DNA from: Bacteroidales bacterium
GTDB taxonomy: Bacteria; Bacteroidota; Bacteroidia; Bacteroidales; Muribaculaceae
Direction of reading: 5' to 3'
Assembly: GCA_029219425.1 (NCBI GenBank)
Contig: JAQXTJ010000135.1
Location: 1 to 47,030 of the forward strand
Length of the DNA: 47,030 nt
The notes under the pieces were generated by a model. That model had not been told where the DNA came from. It was given only the letters and a program-made list of their open reading frames with translations, and ran no database searches. Below are positions 6,987 through 17,503 of the stretch, piece by piece; position 1 is the first letter of the stretch; each line of letters begins with the position of its first letter. The position numbers and the translations under genes are program-made.

Positions 6987-7051
6987 AGTGGTTATTTTCC
7001 AATTTTGACACACCCTCTCATTAGTGGATATTCCCCAATTTTGATACAGCC
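6987..7051 (+). repeat. Two tandem copies of a 28-base sequence beside REPIN copy 1
   Basis: AGTGGTTATTTTCCAATTTT (continuing to 7014) is repeated with a few changes at 7023-7051, period 36 bases. The core CAATTTTGACACA reappears on the other strand next to REPIN copy 2 (TGTGTCAAAATT near 28963-28974), so it seems to belong to the outer part of the element. Confidence 0.65.
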
Positions 7052-7052
7052 T

Positions 7053-8161
7053 TTAGTCGAATATTTTGTCCCAGTCCTTCCACACGGTTTCGTAGCCCAG
7101 TGCACGAATCTCGGCGGCAACTTCGGCTGGGGTGCGCTCATCGCTTACGGTGAACTGCTCCAAGGCTTCGGGTGTGCTCACATAGCCGCCCGGTTCGGTC
7201 TTGCTGCCGGCGCTCATCGAGGTCACACCGAGCTTCATCATGTTGGCGCGGAACTTGGGGCTCTCGCGTGTGGAGTAGGATATATCTACGTCGTGGTCGA
7301 AGATGCGGAATGCGAATGTGACCTGCGCCAGCTCCTTGTCGGTCATCACCACATTGGGCTGGAAATGCCCCTCGGCCGGGCGCATACGCGGGAAATTCAC
7401 CGAGAAGCGCGTGCGCCAGTAGTGCTTTTGCAGGTAGCGCAGGTGGTGGGCCATCATGGTGATGTCGGTCCGCCAGTCTTCGAGGCCAATGAGCACGCCC
7501 ATGCCTATCTTGTGCACTCCGGCCGCACCCATGCGGTCGTAGCCATTGAGTCGCCACTCAAAGTTCGACTTCATGCCGTGTGGGTGATACACCTTGTAAC
7601 GCTCGCGGTGGTAGGTCTCCTGGAAGCACACCACGCCATTGAGCCCACTCTTGGTGAGTCGCAGGTAGTCCTGCTCCTTTAGTGGCATCACCTCTATTGA
7701 GAGGTTGTTGAAGTAGGGACGTGCGATGTGCAGTGCTTGCTCCAGATAATCCACACCGGCCACCGATGGGTATTCGCCGGTGACGATAAGCAGATTCTCA
7801 AATGGGCCCAGGCGGCGAATTGCCTCACACTCGGCCTTTATCTGCTCGGGCGTGAGCGTGGTACGCTTTATTTTGTTGGCATACTGGAATCCGCAGTACA
7901 CGCAGAAGTTGGTGCAGGCATTGCTCAGATAGAGCGGAATGTACATGCTGATGACTTTGCCGAAGCGCTCCTGGGTGTAGTGCTGGGCACGCTGTGCCAT
8001 TATTTCGAGGTAGGGAATGGCAGCAGGTGAAATGAGCGCCATGAAATCATCTACGCTCAGCACCTCCTTGCTGAGAGCCACCTCCACATCGCGTGCCGTC
8101 ATGGCATTGATGCGAGCGGAGGTCTCATCCCAGCTTATTTTCGATAATTCTTCAGAAAACA

Positions 8162-8162
<1 letters not shown>
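7053..8162 (-). CDS. thiH: 2-iminoacetate synthase ThiH
   Basis: 369 residues. Radical-SAM enzyme that cleaves tyrosine to p-cresol and dehydroglycine for the thiazole half of thiamine. The cluster motif is C83-T-N-F-C87-V-Y-C90 (CTNFCVYC). The C-terminal RESPKFRANMMKLGVTSMSAG region is typical. It is the last gene of the operon; its ATG overlaps the TAA of thiC by one base. Using tyrosine (ThiH) rather than glycine oxidase (ThiO) fits an anaerobe. Confidence 0.97.
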
Positions 8163-10676
<2,514 letters not shown>

Positions 10677-10704
10677 AAGCTATATCGTTAATTTATACGT
10701 TTTA

Positions 10705-11346
10705 TTATTGATTAAGTCGCCTGTCGATAGCGTCGTGGAGCAGCGAAATAACCTTGGCCGTTTCGGCTGTGGTGTCGTTGGCGCGAATAAGGCTGCCCGA
10801 GAGGGCAATGCCGCTCACACCGGTGGCTATCAGCGAGTCGATGTCGGCAGTCTCGATTCCGCCTATTGCCACAGTAGGAATAAAAATACCCTCGGCGGCG
10901 CACTGCTGCATGATGGTGCGGTAGCCCTCAAGTCCGAGAATGGGGCTTAGGTTTTTCTTGGTGGAGGTGAAGCGGAACGGGCCGAGGCCAATGTAGTCGA
11001 TATCCATGCCGGCATAGCCCTGAATATCCTCAAATGTATTGGCCGTTACGCCAATTATGGGCTTGCCGCCGAGCATGGCGCGTGCCTGCATGGGAGCCAT
11101 GTCGGTCTTGCCAAGGTGCACGCCGTCGAGCTCCAGCTCGCGGGCTATATCCACATGGTCGTCGATGATGAGAATGCACTCGCTCTCGGCGCAAATGGGC
11201 TTCAGCTCCTGCGCCACAGCCACTATGTCTTCGCGTGGCGCGTCCTTCATGCGCAGTTGCACCCAGCCGCAGCCTCCGGCTGTCACTTGGCGCACCTGGG
11301 CCACTATCTCATCGCGACTGGTGGCATTGGTGATAAATTGTAGCAT
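10705..11346 (-). CDS. thiE: Thiamine-phosphate synthase ThiE
   Basis: 213 residues from the ATG at 11346 (MLQFITNATSRDEI); an ATG at 11394 lies inside the preceding gene and is less likely. ThiE joins HMP-diphosphate and thiazole phosphate. Visible family motifs are WVQLRMKDAPRE, LIIDDHVDIARELELDGVHL, DYIGLGPFRFTSTKKNLSP and PTVAIGGI, that is, the pyrophosphate and phosphate loops of the TIM barrel. A second, more divergent ThiE-like gene precedes it, separated by 10 bases. Confidence 0.95.
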   Translation of the reverse strand: MLQFITNATSRDEIVAQVRQVTAGGCGWVQLRMKDAPREDIVAVAQELKPICAESECILIIDDHVDIARELELDGVHLGKTDMAPMQARAMLGGKPIIGVTANTFEDIQGYAGMDIDYIGLGPFRFTSTKKNLSPILGLEGYRTIMQQCAAEGIFIPTVAIGGIETADIDSLIATGVSGIALSGSLIRANDTTAETAKVISLLHDAIDRRLNQ

Positions 11347-11356
11347 ATTGTAGTTG

Positions 11357-11950
11357 TTATGTGTTGTTTTTAATAAATTCCAATCGATTCTCAAATTCTA
11401 TGTCACTTTCCGCACCGAAGATGTAGCCCAGGAAGGCTGCTCCGGCAAATCCCCACTCCCGCAACTCGTGCAAGTGCTCAGCTGTAACTCCGCCAAGCGC
11501 CACAGCATTGTGGCACTGTGGATTTTCGGCAAAAAAACGCATCAGTTCCAAAGGTGGGAATGCACTGCCGTAGCCGGTCTTCGAGATGCTGTCGAAGACC
11601 GGGCTCAGGAAGGCATAATCACACTCCGTGGCAGCCTTCAGCTCGCTAAGCGAGTGGCACGAGCGGCTCACCGATAGCGCAGAGGCATCAATTCCGGCTG
11701 GAATTATGGGGTAGCGGTGGTTGAGGTGGAATCCGCCCACTGCAAACTCCCCTGCCAGCTCGAAGTGAGAGTGTAGCTTGAGCCGCGGGTGAAGCTCCTG
11801 TGGAATTGCGCTGATGTAGCTTCGCACCCCGTCCTTGCTCATAGAGGGCTTGCGGATGTGCACATAGCTGAATCCGGCACGGAGCAGTTTCAGCAGCCGG
11901 ACAATCTCGTCAGGCCCGCTGACCTCGGGCGTGATTGCAATGAGCCTCAT
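11357..11950 (-). CDS. TenI/ThiE-like TIM-barrel protein (second thiamine-phosphate-synthase paralogue)
   Basis: 197 residues from the ATG at 11950 (MRLIAITPEVSGPDEI). An ATG five codons earlier (11965) would overlap thiS by 11 bases; the later one sits 4 bases after the thiS stop and matches how relatives begin. It has the ThiE/TenI fold (YVHIRKPSMSKDGV, FHLNHRY, FLSPVFDSISKTGYGSAFPP, NAVALGGV), but the ThiE diphosphate-binding residues around QxRxK and the DDxxD-like loop are changed. TenI-type proteins aromatize the thiazole tautomer and do not couple. Such a paralogue between thiS and thiE is common in Bacteroidales. I favour a thiazole-processing role, not a second synthase. Confidence 0.8.
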   Translation of the reverse strand: MRLIAITPEVSGPDEIVRLLKLLRAGFSYVHIRKPSMSKDGVRSYISAIPQELHPRLKLHSHFELAGEFAVGGFHLNHRYPIIPAGIDASALSVSRSCHSLSELKAATECDYAFLSPVFDSISKTGYGSAFPPLELMRFFAENPQCHNAVALGGVTAEHLHELREWGFAGAAFLGYIFGAESDIEFENRLEFIKNNT

Positions 11951-11954
11951 GCCA

Positions 11955-12161
11955 TTATCCGCCATAGAAAGCCTTGATGATGGTGATGTTGTCGCCGTCG
12001 GCGAGCGGTCGGCTCCACTGCGAGGCCGGAATCACCTGCAAGTTCACTGCCACGGCAATGCCTTGCTTGCTGCGCAGTTGCTCCACGGTGTCGAGGGCGT
12101 CGGCTATGGTGCTACCCTCGGGGAGCTTCTGCAATTTGTCGTTGATATTCACAGTTATCAT
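11955..12161 (-). CDS. thiS: Sulfur carrier protein ThiS
   Basis: 68 residues, ubiquitin-like, ending in the required Gly-Gly (IIKAFYGG). The C-terminus is adenylated and turned into a thiocarboxylate that feeds sulfur to ThiG. Its ATG overlaps the TGA of thiD by four bases, showing tight translational coupling. The activating enzyme ThiF, often in the same operon, is absent here. Confidence 0.96.
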   Translation of the reverse strand: MITVNINDKLQKLPEGSTIADALDTVEQLRSKQGIAVAVNLQVIPASQWSRPLADGDNITIIKAFYGG

Positions 12162-12982
12162 ATTGTGTGGGTTTTTAATTGTTCGGGATTGAAGAAATGG
12201 TTCACCGGGCCATGACCGCTGCCTATCGCCACATTGGCTCCTGCGGCGAGGGCCGCGCTCAGGTAGTCCTTGGCACGAGCCGCAGCCTCGGGAATGCTGA
12301 GTCCTTTGGCAAGATGTGCTGCTATTGCCGAGGAGAGAGTGCAGCCGGTGCCATGGGTGTTTCGGGTGTCGATTTTCGCCGCTGCGAATTGCTGCCGGTA
12401 GCCGGTGTCGGTAAAGAGATAGTCGGTCATGGTAGTGCCGTCGAAGTGTCCGCCCTTAATGAGCACGGCTCGTGCGCCGAGGCCGAGAATAATCCCGGCG
12501 GCGGTGGCTGCGTCGTCGGCATTGCTGATTTTCATTCCGGAAAGGTGTTCGGCCTCGAAGCGATTGGGCGTGATGATGTCGGCAAGTGGAAACAGTCGCT
12601 CCGTCATAGCACTGATAGCGTCAGGCTCGAGCAAGCGGCTGCCCGAGGTGGAAATCATCACAGGGTCGAGCACTATGCGGCTCAGCCGGTGTGACTCTAT
12701 TCCCTGTGCCACAGCCTCGATAATGGGACGCGAAAAAAGCATTCCAATTTTCACCGCGTCGGGCCTGATGTCGGAGGCCACGGCGGCAATCTGCGCCAGC
12801 ACCACCTCGGGTGTTACCGGCATTATCGCCGTCACTCCGGTGGTGTTCTGCGCGGTGATGGCGGTGATGGCTGTTGCTCCATACACCCCAAGCGCCGACA
12901 TCGTCTTTAGGTCGGCCTGAATCCCTGCGCCGCCCGACGAGTCGGAGCCGGCGATAGTGAGACAAGTGTGATATACTCTCAT
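12158..12982 (-). CDS. thiD: Hydroxymethylpyrimidine kinase / phosphomethylpyrimidine kinase ThiD
   Basis: 274 residues from the ATG at 12982 (MRVYHTCLTIAGSDSSGGAG). The frame is open up to 13054, but that part is leader RNA with the end of the riboswitch. ThiD phosphorylates HMP and HMP-P. Ribokinase-fold marks: AGSDSSGGAGIQADLKTM, PVMISTSGSRLLEP, ITPNRFEAE, VLIKGGHFDG and the catalytic-Asp anion hole NTHGTGCTLSSAIAA. First gene of the thiamine operon. Confidence 0.97.
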   Translation of the reverse strand: MRVYHTCLTIAGSDSSGGAGIQADLKTMSALGVYGATAITAITAQNTTGVTAIMPVTPEVVLAQIAAVASDIRPDAVKIGMLFSRPIIEAVAQGIESHRLSRIVLDPVMISTSGSRLLEPDAISAMTERLFPLADIITPNRFEAEHLSGMKISNADDAATAAGIILGLGARAVLIKGGHFDGTTMTDYLFTDTGYRQQFAAAKIDTRNTHGTGCTLSSAIAAHLAKGLSIPEAAARAKDYLSAALAAGANVAIGSGHGPVNHFFNPEQLKTHTI

Positions 12983-13012
12983 CGTCGTAAACAGAATAAA
13001 AATGCAGGGATG

Positions 13013-13068
13013 TGCCGGCAACGGCAATAGAGATATTGAGTGTGGTATGAACAATTCCTACGCCGGCA
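13013..13068 (-). promoter_or_regulatory. Complementary heptamers linking TPP aptamer and thiD leader (possible expression platform)
   Basis: On the transcript the aptamer contains TGCCGGC (complement of 13062-13068), and the leader between aptamer and thiD contains GCCGGCA (complement of 13013-13019). They can pair exactly, so ligand-free and ligand-bound folds could exchange them. A U-rich run follows shortly downstream. Seen by eye only. Confidence 0.35.
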
Positions 13069-13120
13069 TTACCCGGTTCAGGTTCATAGGGTATAATCTC
13101 AGCCACGCAGGCACCCCTTT
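13050..13120 (-). ncRNA. TPP riboswitch (THI element)
   Basis: The minus strand reads GGGGTGCC, then GGCTGAGA, ATACCC, GAACCTGA, GGGTAATGCC and GGCGTAGGAA, in order: all the conserved blocks of the thiamine-pyrophosphate aptamer. It begins directly at the predicted start of transcription and ends 67 bases before thiD, so it controls the whole seven-gene operon in response to TPP. Confidence 0.97.
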
Positions 13121-13131
13121 GTTATCGCCCA

Positions 13132-13163
13132 CAAATATAGCGATAAAAACCATATCACACAAA
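13132..13163 (-). promoter_or_regulatory. Promoter of the thiamine operon
   Basis: Minus strand: TTTG (13163-13160), 20 bases, TATATTTG (13139-13132). This is a perfect Bacteroidetes promoter; its start point near 13126 lies just ahead of the riboswitch. Confidence 0.82.
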
Positions 13164-13238
13164 AGAATTATACATAATTAACGGCAAATTTTGCGAAAAA
13201 TACATCTCTCGCAAGGGCGCAACGCTAAGAATATGAGA

Positions 13239-13829
13239 TTAGAGAGAGCCGAGGAGCTGCGACACATTGGCCGTGAAGAGGCGCACGGAGATTGCTAGGA
13301 GGATGATGCCGAAGAACTTGCGGATGAGGTAGATACCGCCCTGACCCAGCAGACGCTCGATGCGGTGGGTCATACGGATTACGAAATACACCCACACCAT
13401 ATTGAGCACGAGGGCGATGAGAATGTTCACGTCGGCATACTCTGCCTTAAGCGAGAGCAGTGTGGTGAATGTGCCGGCACCGGCGAGTAGCGGGAACACG
13501 AGCGGCACCAAGGTGGCCGACTTGATGGGACCCTGATTCTTGAAAATCTCCACATCGAGAATCATCTCGAGGGCGAAGAGGAAAATGATGATGGAGCCTG
13601 CGGCGGCAAAGGAGGTAATATCCACGCTGAAGAGCTTCAGCACCACATCTCCGGCATAGAAGAAGAGCAGCATGAGGCCGAACGAGATGAGCGATGCCTT
13701 GGTGGCATCCACGGTGCGTCCGCTCTCCTTGAGCTGGATTATGATGGGGATAGAGCCAATGATGTCGATTACTGCAAATAGAACGATAAATGCGCTGGCG
13801 CAAGCTTGAAGGTCGAAGTTGGCAAACAT
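13239..13829 (-). CDS. MarC-family integral membrane protein
   Basis: 196 residues with six predicted membrane helices. It begins ACASAFIVLFAVIDIIGSIP, the MarC signature (FxxxDPxG-like, here IDIIGSIP), and later has FLFALEMILDVEIF and PLVFPLLAGAGTFTTLL with the family's P-x-x-x-P-x-x-x-G-P/A segment. Function is unknown; the early link to multiple antibiotic resistance is not supported in the family. A -7 element TAATTTTG is present on the minus strand (13887-13880), so it likely forms its own transcript. Confidence 0.92.
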   Translation of the reverse strand: MFANFDLQACASAFIVLFAVIDIIGSIPIIIQLKESGRTVDATKASLISFGLMLLFFYAGDVVLKLFSVDITSFAAAGSIIIFLFALEMILDVEIFKNQGPIKSATLVPLVFPLLAGAGTFTTLLSLKAEYADVNILIALVLNMVWVYFVIRMTHRIERLLGQGGIYLIRKFFGIILLAISVRLFTANVSQLLGSL

Positions 13830-13879
13830 AGTGTCTGTGGGTGTGTAGATTAAAGTGTTGATTCTTTAGTTTTATATTG

Positions 13880-13887
13880 CAAAATTA
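13880..13887 (-). promoter_or_regulatory. -7 element TAATTTTG for marC
   Basis: Matches TAnnTTTG on the minus strand 50 bases upstream of the marC start. No clear -33 TTG. Confidence 0.45.
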
Positions 13888-13954
13888 CTCATTTTCCACG
13901 AAAAAAGTGCATTTTTTTTCAAAAAAAGTGCAACTTCCCAAAATATCTTCCTCT

Positions 13955-14644
13955 TTACTGGATGAGTGAGAGTATGGTGGGGGTGAGCAGTGCGGTGAAG
14001 ATGCCATTTATGGTGAGGCCGAGGCTGGCAAAGGCGCCATACTTGTCACTCACGTCCATGGCACGCGAGGTGCCCATGGCATGGGCAGCCGTGCCAAGCG
14101 AGAGACCCTGGGCTATGGGACTGCCTATGCGGGTGATGCGCATCACGCGAAAGCCCGTCATTCCGCCGAATATGCCCACGCTTATCACCACTGCTGCGGT
14201 GAGCGGAGGAATGCCCCCTACAGCCTTAGTCACCTCCATGGCTATGGGCGTGGTCACCGACTTAGCCGCGAGCGACATCACCACCTCCTGAGTGGCACCG
14301 AGCAACCTTGCAATGAGCACCACCGATATGATGCCCACCACGCAGCCTGCAAGCTCGGATATGAGCAGCGGCAAGAGTTGCTTGCGAATGGTGGAAAGCT
14401 GCTTGTAGAGAGGCACGCCCAGCGCCACGATGGTGGGCTTGAGCCAGAACTCAATGTAGCGTCCGCCCTCGTTGTAGGCTGCAATATCAATGTTGTTCAC
14501 CTTCAGATAGACGATGATGAGCATCGCCGATATGAGAATTGGGTTAAGGAATGTCCAGCCCGTGCGGCGCTGGAGAATCTGACTTCCTGCATAGAGCGCA
14601 AAAGTGAGAGCGAGCAGGAAATAGGTGTTGCTGATGAAATCCAT
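13955..14644 (-). CDS. lrgB: LrgB-family membrane protein
   Basis: 229 residues, multi-helix. Conserved LrgB region: SLAAKSVTTPIAMEVTKAVG, then GGIPPLTAAVVISVGIFGGM and LSLGTAAHAMGTSRAMD. LrgAB/CidAB-type pairs are linked to murein hydrolase control and, in plants and some bacteria, to glycolate or pyruvate transport. The gene follows lrgA by 23 bases on the same strand as a two-gene operon. Confidence 0.94.
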   Translation of the reverse strand: MDFISNTYFLLALTFALYAGSQILQRRTGWTFLNPILISAMLIIVYLKVNNIDIAAYNEGGRYIEFWLKPTIVALGVPLYKQLSTIRKQLLPLLISELAGCVVGIISVVLIARLLGATQEVVMSLAAKSVTTPIAMEVTKAVGGIPPLTAAVVISVGIFGGMTGFRVMRITRIGSPIAQGLSLGTAAHAMGTSRAMDVSDKYGAFASLGLTINGIFTALLTPTILSLIQ

Positions 14645-14667
14645 AGTGTGAGTGCGAAACAGATATG

Positions 14668-15006
14668 TTACAAGTATTTACGGGCGAGCTGGTGAATCCA
14701 GCCTGTTACCACCATCACTATCACCGTGCTCACTGCCGATGCCACCACTATTGGCAGCCACTGGGCGCGGATGATGTCGAAGTAGAGCATAAGCGACACC
14801 GCCGCCGGCACGAAGAAGAATCCAAGATTTTTCACAAGGAAATTGGCCATTCCCTCCACTTGGCGTAGTTTCACCACCTTTACTTGCAGGAGAAGCGTGA
14901 GTATGAGCATGCCAATGATGCTCGATGGCAGCTTGATGCCCGTGAGCCACACCACCAGTTCGCCGAGTGCAAGGCACCCGAAGATTATTGCGCATTGAAT
15001 TACCAT
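14668..15006 (-). CDS. lrgA: LrgA/CidA-family holin-like protein
   Basis: 112 residues from the ATG at 15006 (MVIQCAIIFGCLALGELV). The frame is open to 15375, but the upstream part is not homologous and is interrupted by the promoter. Four helices; family motifs LPSSIIGMLILTLLLQ and NLGFFFVPAAVSLM are present. It is thought to form a small membrane pore or carrier with LrgB, encoded directly after it. Confidence 0.93.
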   Translation of the reverse strand: MVIQCAIIFGCLALGELVVWLTGIKLPSSIIGMLILTLLLQVKVVKLRQVEGMANFLVKNLGFFFVPAAVSLMLYFDIIRAQWLPIVVASAVSTVIVMVVTGWIHQLARKYL

Positions 15007-15057
15007 AACATCTTTTATTATTATAAACTTAAAAACAAAATCTTGTATTTCGGGGTG

Positions 15058-15065
15058 CAAAGTTA
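15058..15065 (-). promoter_or_regulatory. -7 element TAACTTTG for lrgAB
   Basis: Minus strand TAACTTTG, 52 bases upstream of lrgA. The nearest TTG (15091-15089) is 23 bases away, slightly long. Confidence 0.5.
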
Positions 15066-15136
15066 CACAACTTTCCCGGATAATCGTGCAACTGAGAAAA
15101 AAAATGGATGATTGAATGTATTTATAGTAGGTGGTA

Positions 15137-15169
15137 TTGCAAGTGATTGTGAAATATTTCCTATTTTTG
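15137..15169 (+). promoter_or_regulatory. Promoter of the PEGA/SUMF1 gene
   Basis: TTG at 15137-15139, 22 bases, TATTTTTG at 15162-15169. The start point would be near 15175, which excludes a start at 15131 and argues for the ATG at 15203 (or 15182). Confidence 0.6.
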
Positions 15170-15202
15170 TGGTGGAAAAAGATGGAAAAAACTATAGAGA
15201 GA

Positions 15203-17503
15203 ATGAGATATATTCTGTGTCTGGTGCTCTTTGCATTGGCTGGTGCCGGTGCCGTGCGTGCCGACTTGCGCGTGAAGAGCTTCAGCGAGCTTAACGACCT
15301 TGACGCGCGATTGCTGAACCCCATTGTTGACCCGAAGACGGGGCAAAATTGCCCGATAGTGAAGATTATCACCACCTACGACGGCTTCAACTTCGATATC
15401 GGCGCGATGGGTGCGCCCGAGAAAGTGGTGTATAAGAAAGAATTGGGTGAGATATGGCTGTATCTGCCCGTGAAGAGTGCGAAGCTGAAGATTGCCCACC
15501 CAAGGTACGGGCAGTTTATCGACGACGCCAACACACGCGACGGCTACTACTGGTTTCCGCAGGCGCGCCTGGAGTCGAGCACGAGCTACCGCTTGGTGCT
15601 TGAGGTGAGCCGTGGGGCGATAGAGCTTGACGATGAGGACCGCGTGAAGACCGGGTGGATGGCTGTGACGTCGGAGCCAAGCGAGGCGGAGGTGTATATC
15701 TCGCCCGAGGGGCAGGAGCTGCAATTTGTGGGCACCACGCCATTCACGAAGAAATATCCCTACGGCACTTACGCCTACTCGATTCGCAAGAATATGTATC
15801 ACAGCAAGAGCGGCATTGCGGTGCTTGAACAGGACAAGATAAGCGAGAACTTTGTGCTGAGTCCGGCATTTGGCAAGGTGCACGTCACCTCCACGCCGGC
15901 AGGGGCGAGGGTGACGATTGATGGCGGGGCACAGGAATATATCACTCCATTCACCACCGGCGAGCTGAAGAGCGGCGACTACAGCTTCAGGTTTTTGCTC
16001 GACAAATACACGCCCACTGTGCGCACTGTGACGGTCACCGACGGCATCACGGCAGAGCTTGCGGTGGAGTTGTCGGCAAATTTCTCGGCAGTGACCATCA
16101 ACACACTGCCCGGAGCGCAGATAAGCATCAACGGCGCAGTTGCAGGCACAGGCAGCATGGTGCAGGAGCTTGGGGAGGGAATATACGACATCGAGGCTAC
16201 ACTGGCGCACCACAAGCCGGTGAAGCGGCAGGTGGAGGTCGCGGCGAATGTTCCGCAGACACTGGAGCTGAAACCGACTCCGATTTATGGCTCGCTCGAC
16301 GTGACCAGCACGCCATTTGATGCTGATATTACGATTGATGGCAAGAGCTATGGCAAAACGCCGCTGACAATCGAGCGACTGCTCGAAGGCGAATATGACG
16401 TGGTGCTCTCGAAGCCCGGCTGCGCCACCGTGACGCGCCATGTGGCAATCACTGAGAAGCAGACGGCGAGCATTGAGGCCACGCTGCCACAAGGCCGCCG
16501 CGTGAACTTCACCGGCACTGTGGGGGCATCGGTGATGGTCGATGATGAGTTTATAGGCACAGTGCCGTGCAGCGCAATGCTCACAATTGGCAACCACCAG
16601 GTGTTTGCCTCGATGGGCAATGAAAAAGAGGCACATGCGAAGAGCGAGACGCTCACCGTGCAGCAGGGTGCAGGAGAAATGGCGTATAAGGTGGATTTTG
16701 TAGATCCTATCGGAATCCCGTCAAAAACCATTGTTATTGATGCCAGGAAGCCGGGTGCTCTGCCTGACATTCTCTCACCACGGTGGTCGTCGGGTGTGAC
16801 AGCCAAGCAGCGTGCAGTGCTTGGCCGCTTGGTGGAAAACATGGTGCGAGTGGAGGGAGGCACATTCGTGATGGGCGCCACTTCCGAGCAAGGCACAAAT
16901 GCCCGCGCCGACGAAAAGCCCACACACAAGGTTGTGCTCGGTGACTACTATATAGGAAAATATGAGGTGACGCAAGCAGAGTGGGAGGCAGTGACGGGCA
17001 AGAATCCCAGTTTCTTTAGAGGCGAAAACCGCCCGGTGGAGTGTGTGAGCTGGCAGGAGTGTCAGGAGTTTTTGAAGAAGCTCAACGAACTTACCGGCCT
17101 GCAATTTGCGCTTCCCACCGAAGCACAGTGGGAATTTGCCGCGCGGGGTGGAAACAAGAGCCGAGGCTCTAAATACAGCGGCAGCAACCACACCCACGCC
17201 GTGGCATGGTGTGCCACCGAAAGCGGCAGCGAAACGCATCCTGTGGGCACAAAGCAGCCCAATGAGCTGGGACTCTACGACATGAGCGGCAATGTGTGGG
17301 AATGGTGCGGCGACTGGTATGCCGGCTACGGCAGCGGCAGCCAGACCAATCCTACGGGACCGGCAAGTGGATGGGAACGCGTGCGCAGAGGAGGAGAGTG
17401 GGGCAGCGATGCCAATGCCTGCCGAGTGTCGCATCGCTTTCACTACAACCCACACCAACGAACTTACAGCATAGGGCTTCGCCTTGTTGCCATTGCTCCA
17501 TGA
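15203..17503 (+). CDS. Secreted PEGA-repeat protein with a C-terminal SUMF1 (formylglycine-enzyme-like) domain
   Basis: 766 residues from ATG 15203; ATG 15182 is an alternative with a very short leader. A signal peptide is clear (MRYILCLVLFALAGAGAVRA). After an N-terminal region of about 150 residues come four to five PEGA-type beta repeats, each with a pattern like VTSTPAGARVTIDG or VTSTPFDADITIDGKSYG and then TPLTIERLLEGEY. The last 220 residues are a SUMF1/FGE-sulfatase domain: GGTFVMGATSEQG, YYIGKYEVTQAEWEAVTG, LPTEAQWEFAARGG, YDMSGNVWEWCGDWY, RVRRGGEWGSDANACR. The cysteine pair of true formylglycine enzymes is not apparent near GGEWGSD, so this is probably a structural or binding module of the C-type-lectin-like fold. 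No sulfatase is nearby. Likely periplasmic or surface exposed. Confidence 0.85.
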   Translation: MRYILCLVLFALAGAGAVRADLRVKSFSELNDLDARLLNPIVDPKTGQNCPIVKIITTYDGFNFDIGAMGAPEKVVYKKELGEIWLYLPVKSAKLKIAHPRYGQFIDDANTRDGYYWFPQARLESSTSYRLVLEVSRGAIELDDEDRVKTGWMAVTSEPSEAEVYISPEGQELQFVGTTPFTKKYPYGTYAYSIRKNMYHSKSGIAVLEQDKISENFVLSPAFGKVHVTSTPAGARVTIDGGAQEYITPFTTGELKSGDYSFRFLLDKYTPTVRTVTVTDGITAELAVELSANFSAVTINTLPGAQISINGAVAGTGSMVQELGEGIYDIEATLAHHKPVKRQVEVAANVPQTLELKPTPIYGSLDVTSTPFDADITIDGKSYGKTPLTIERLLEGEYDVVLSKPGCATVTRHVAITEKQTASIEATLPQGRRVNFTGTVGASVMVDDEFIGTVPCSAMLTIGNHQVFASMGNEKEAHAKSETLTVQQGAGEMAYKVDFVDPIGIPSKTIVIDARKPGALPDILSPRWSSGVTAKQRAVLGRLVENMVRVEGGTFVMGATSEQGTNARADEKPTHKVVLGDYYIGKYEVTQAEWEAVTGKNPSFFRGENRPVECVSWQECQEFLKKLNELTGLQFALPTEAQWEFAARGGNKSRGSKYSGSNHTHAVAWCATESGSETHPVGTKQPNELGLYDMSGNVWEWCGDWYAGYGSGSQTNPTGPASGWERVRRGGEWGSDANACRVSHRFHYNPHQRTYSIGLRLVAIAP

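Noticed and set aside
6803..7052. Palindromes behind araC and thiH as plain intrinsic terminators only
   Set aside because: There is no T-run, and the paired inverted layout with GTAG and a second copy 22 kb away fits a repeat element better; a terminator role remains possible.
15161..16636. Open frame of 491 codons on the minus strand opposite the PEGA/SUMF1 gene
   Set aside because: Rich in His, Arg and Cys as expected of an antisense shadow; no family features.
15203..17503. Anaerobic or aerobic sulfatase-maturing enzyme
   Set aside because: The cysteine pair of formylglycine enzymes is not apparent, there is a signal peptide plus PEGA repeats, and no sulfatase gene in the window.
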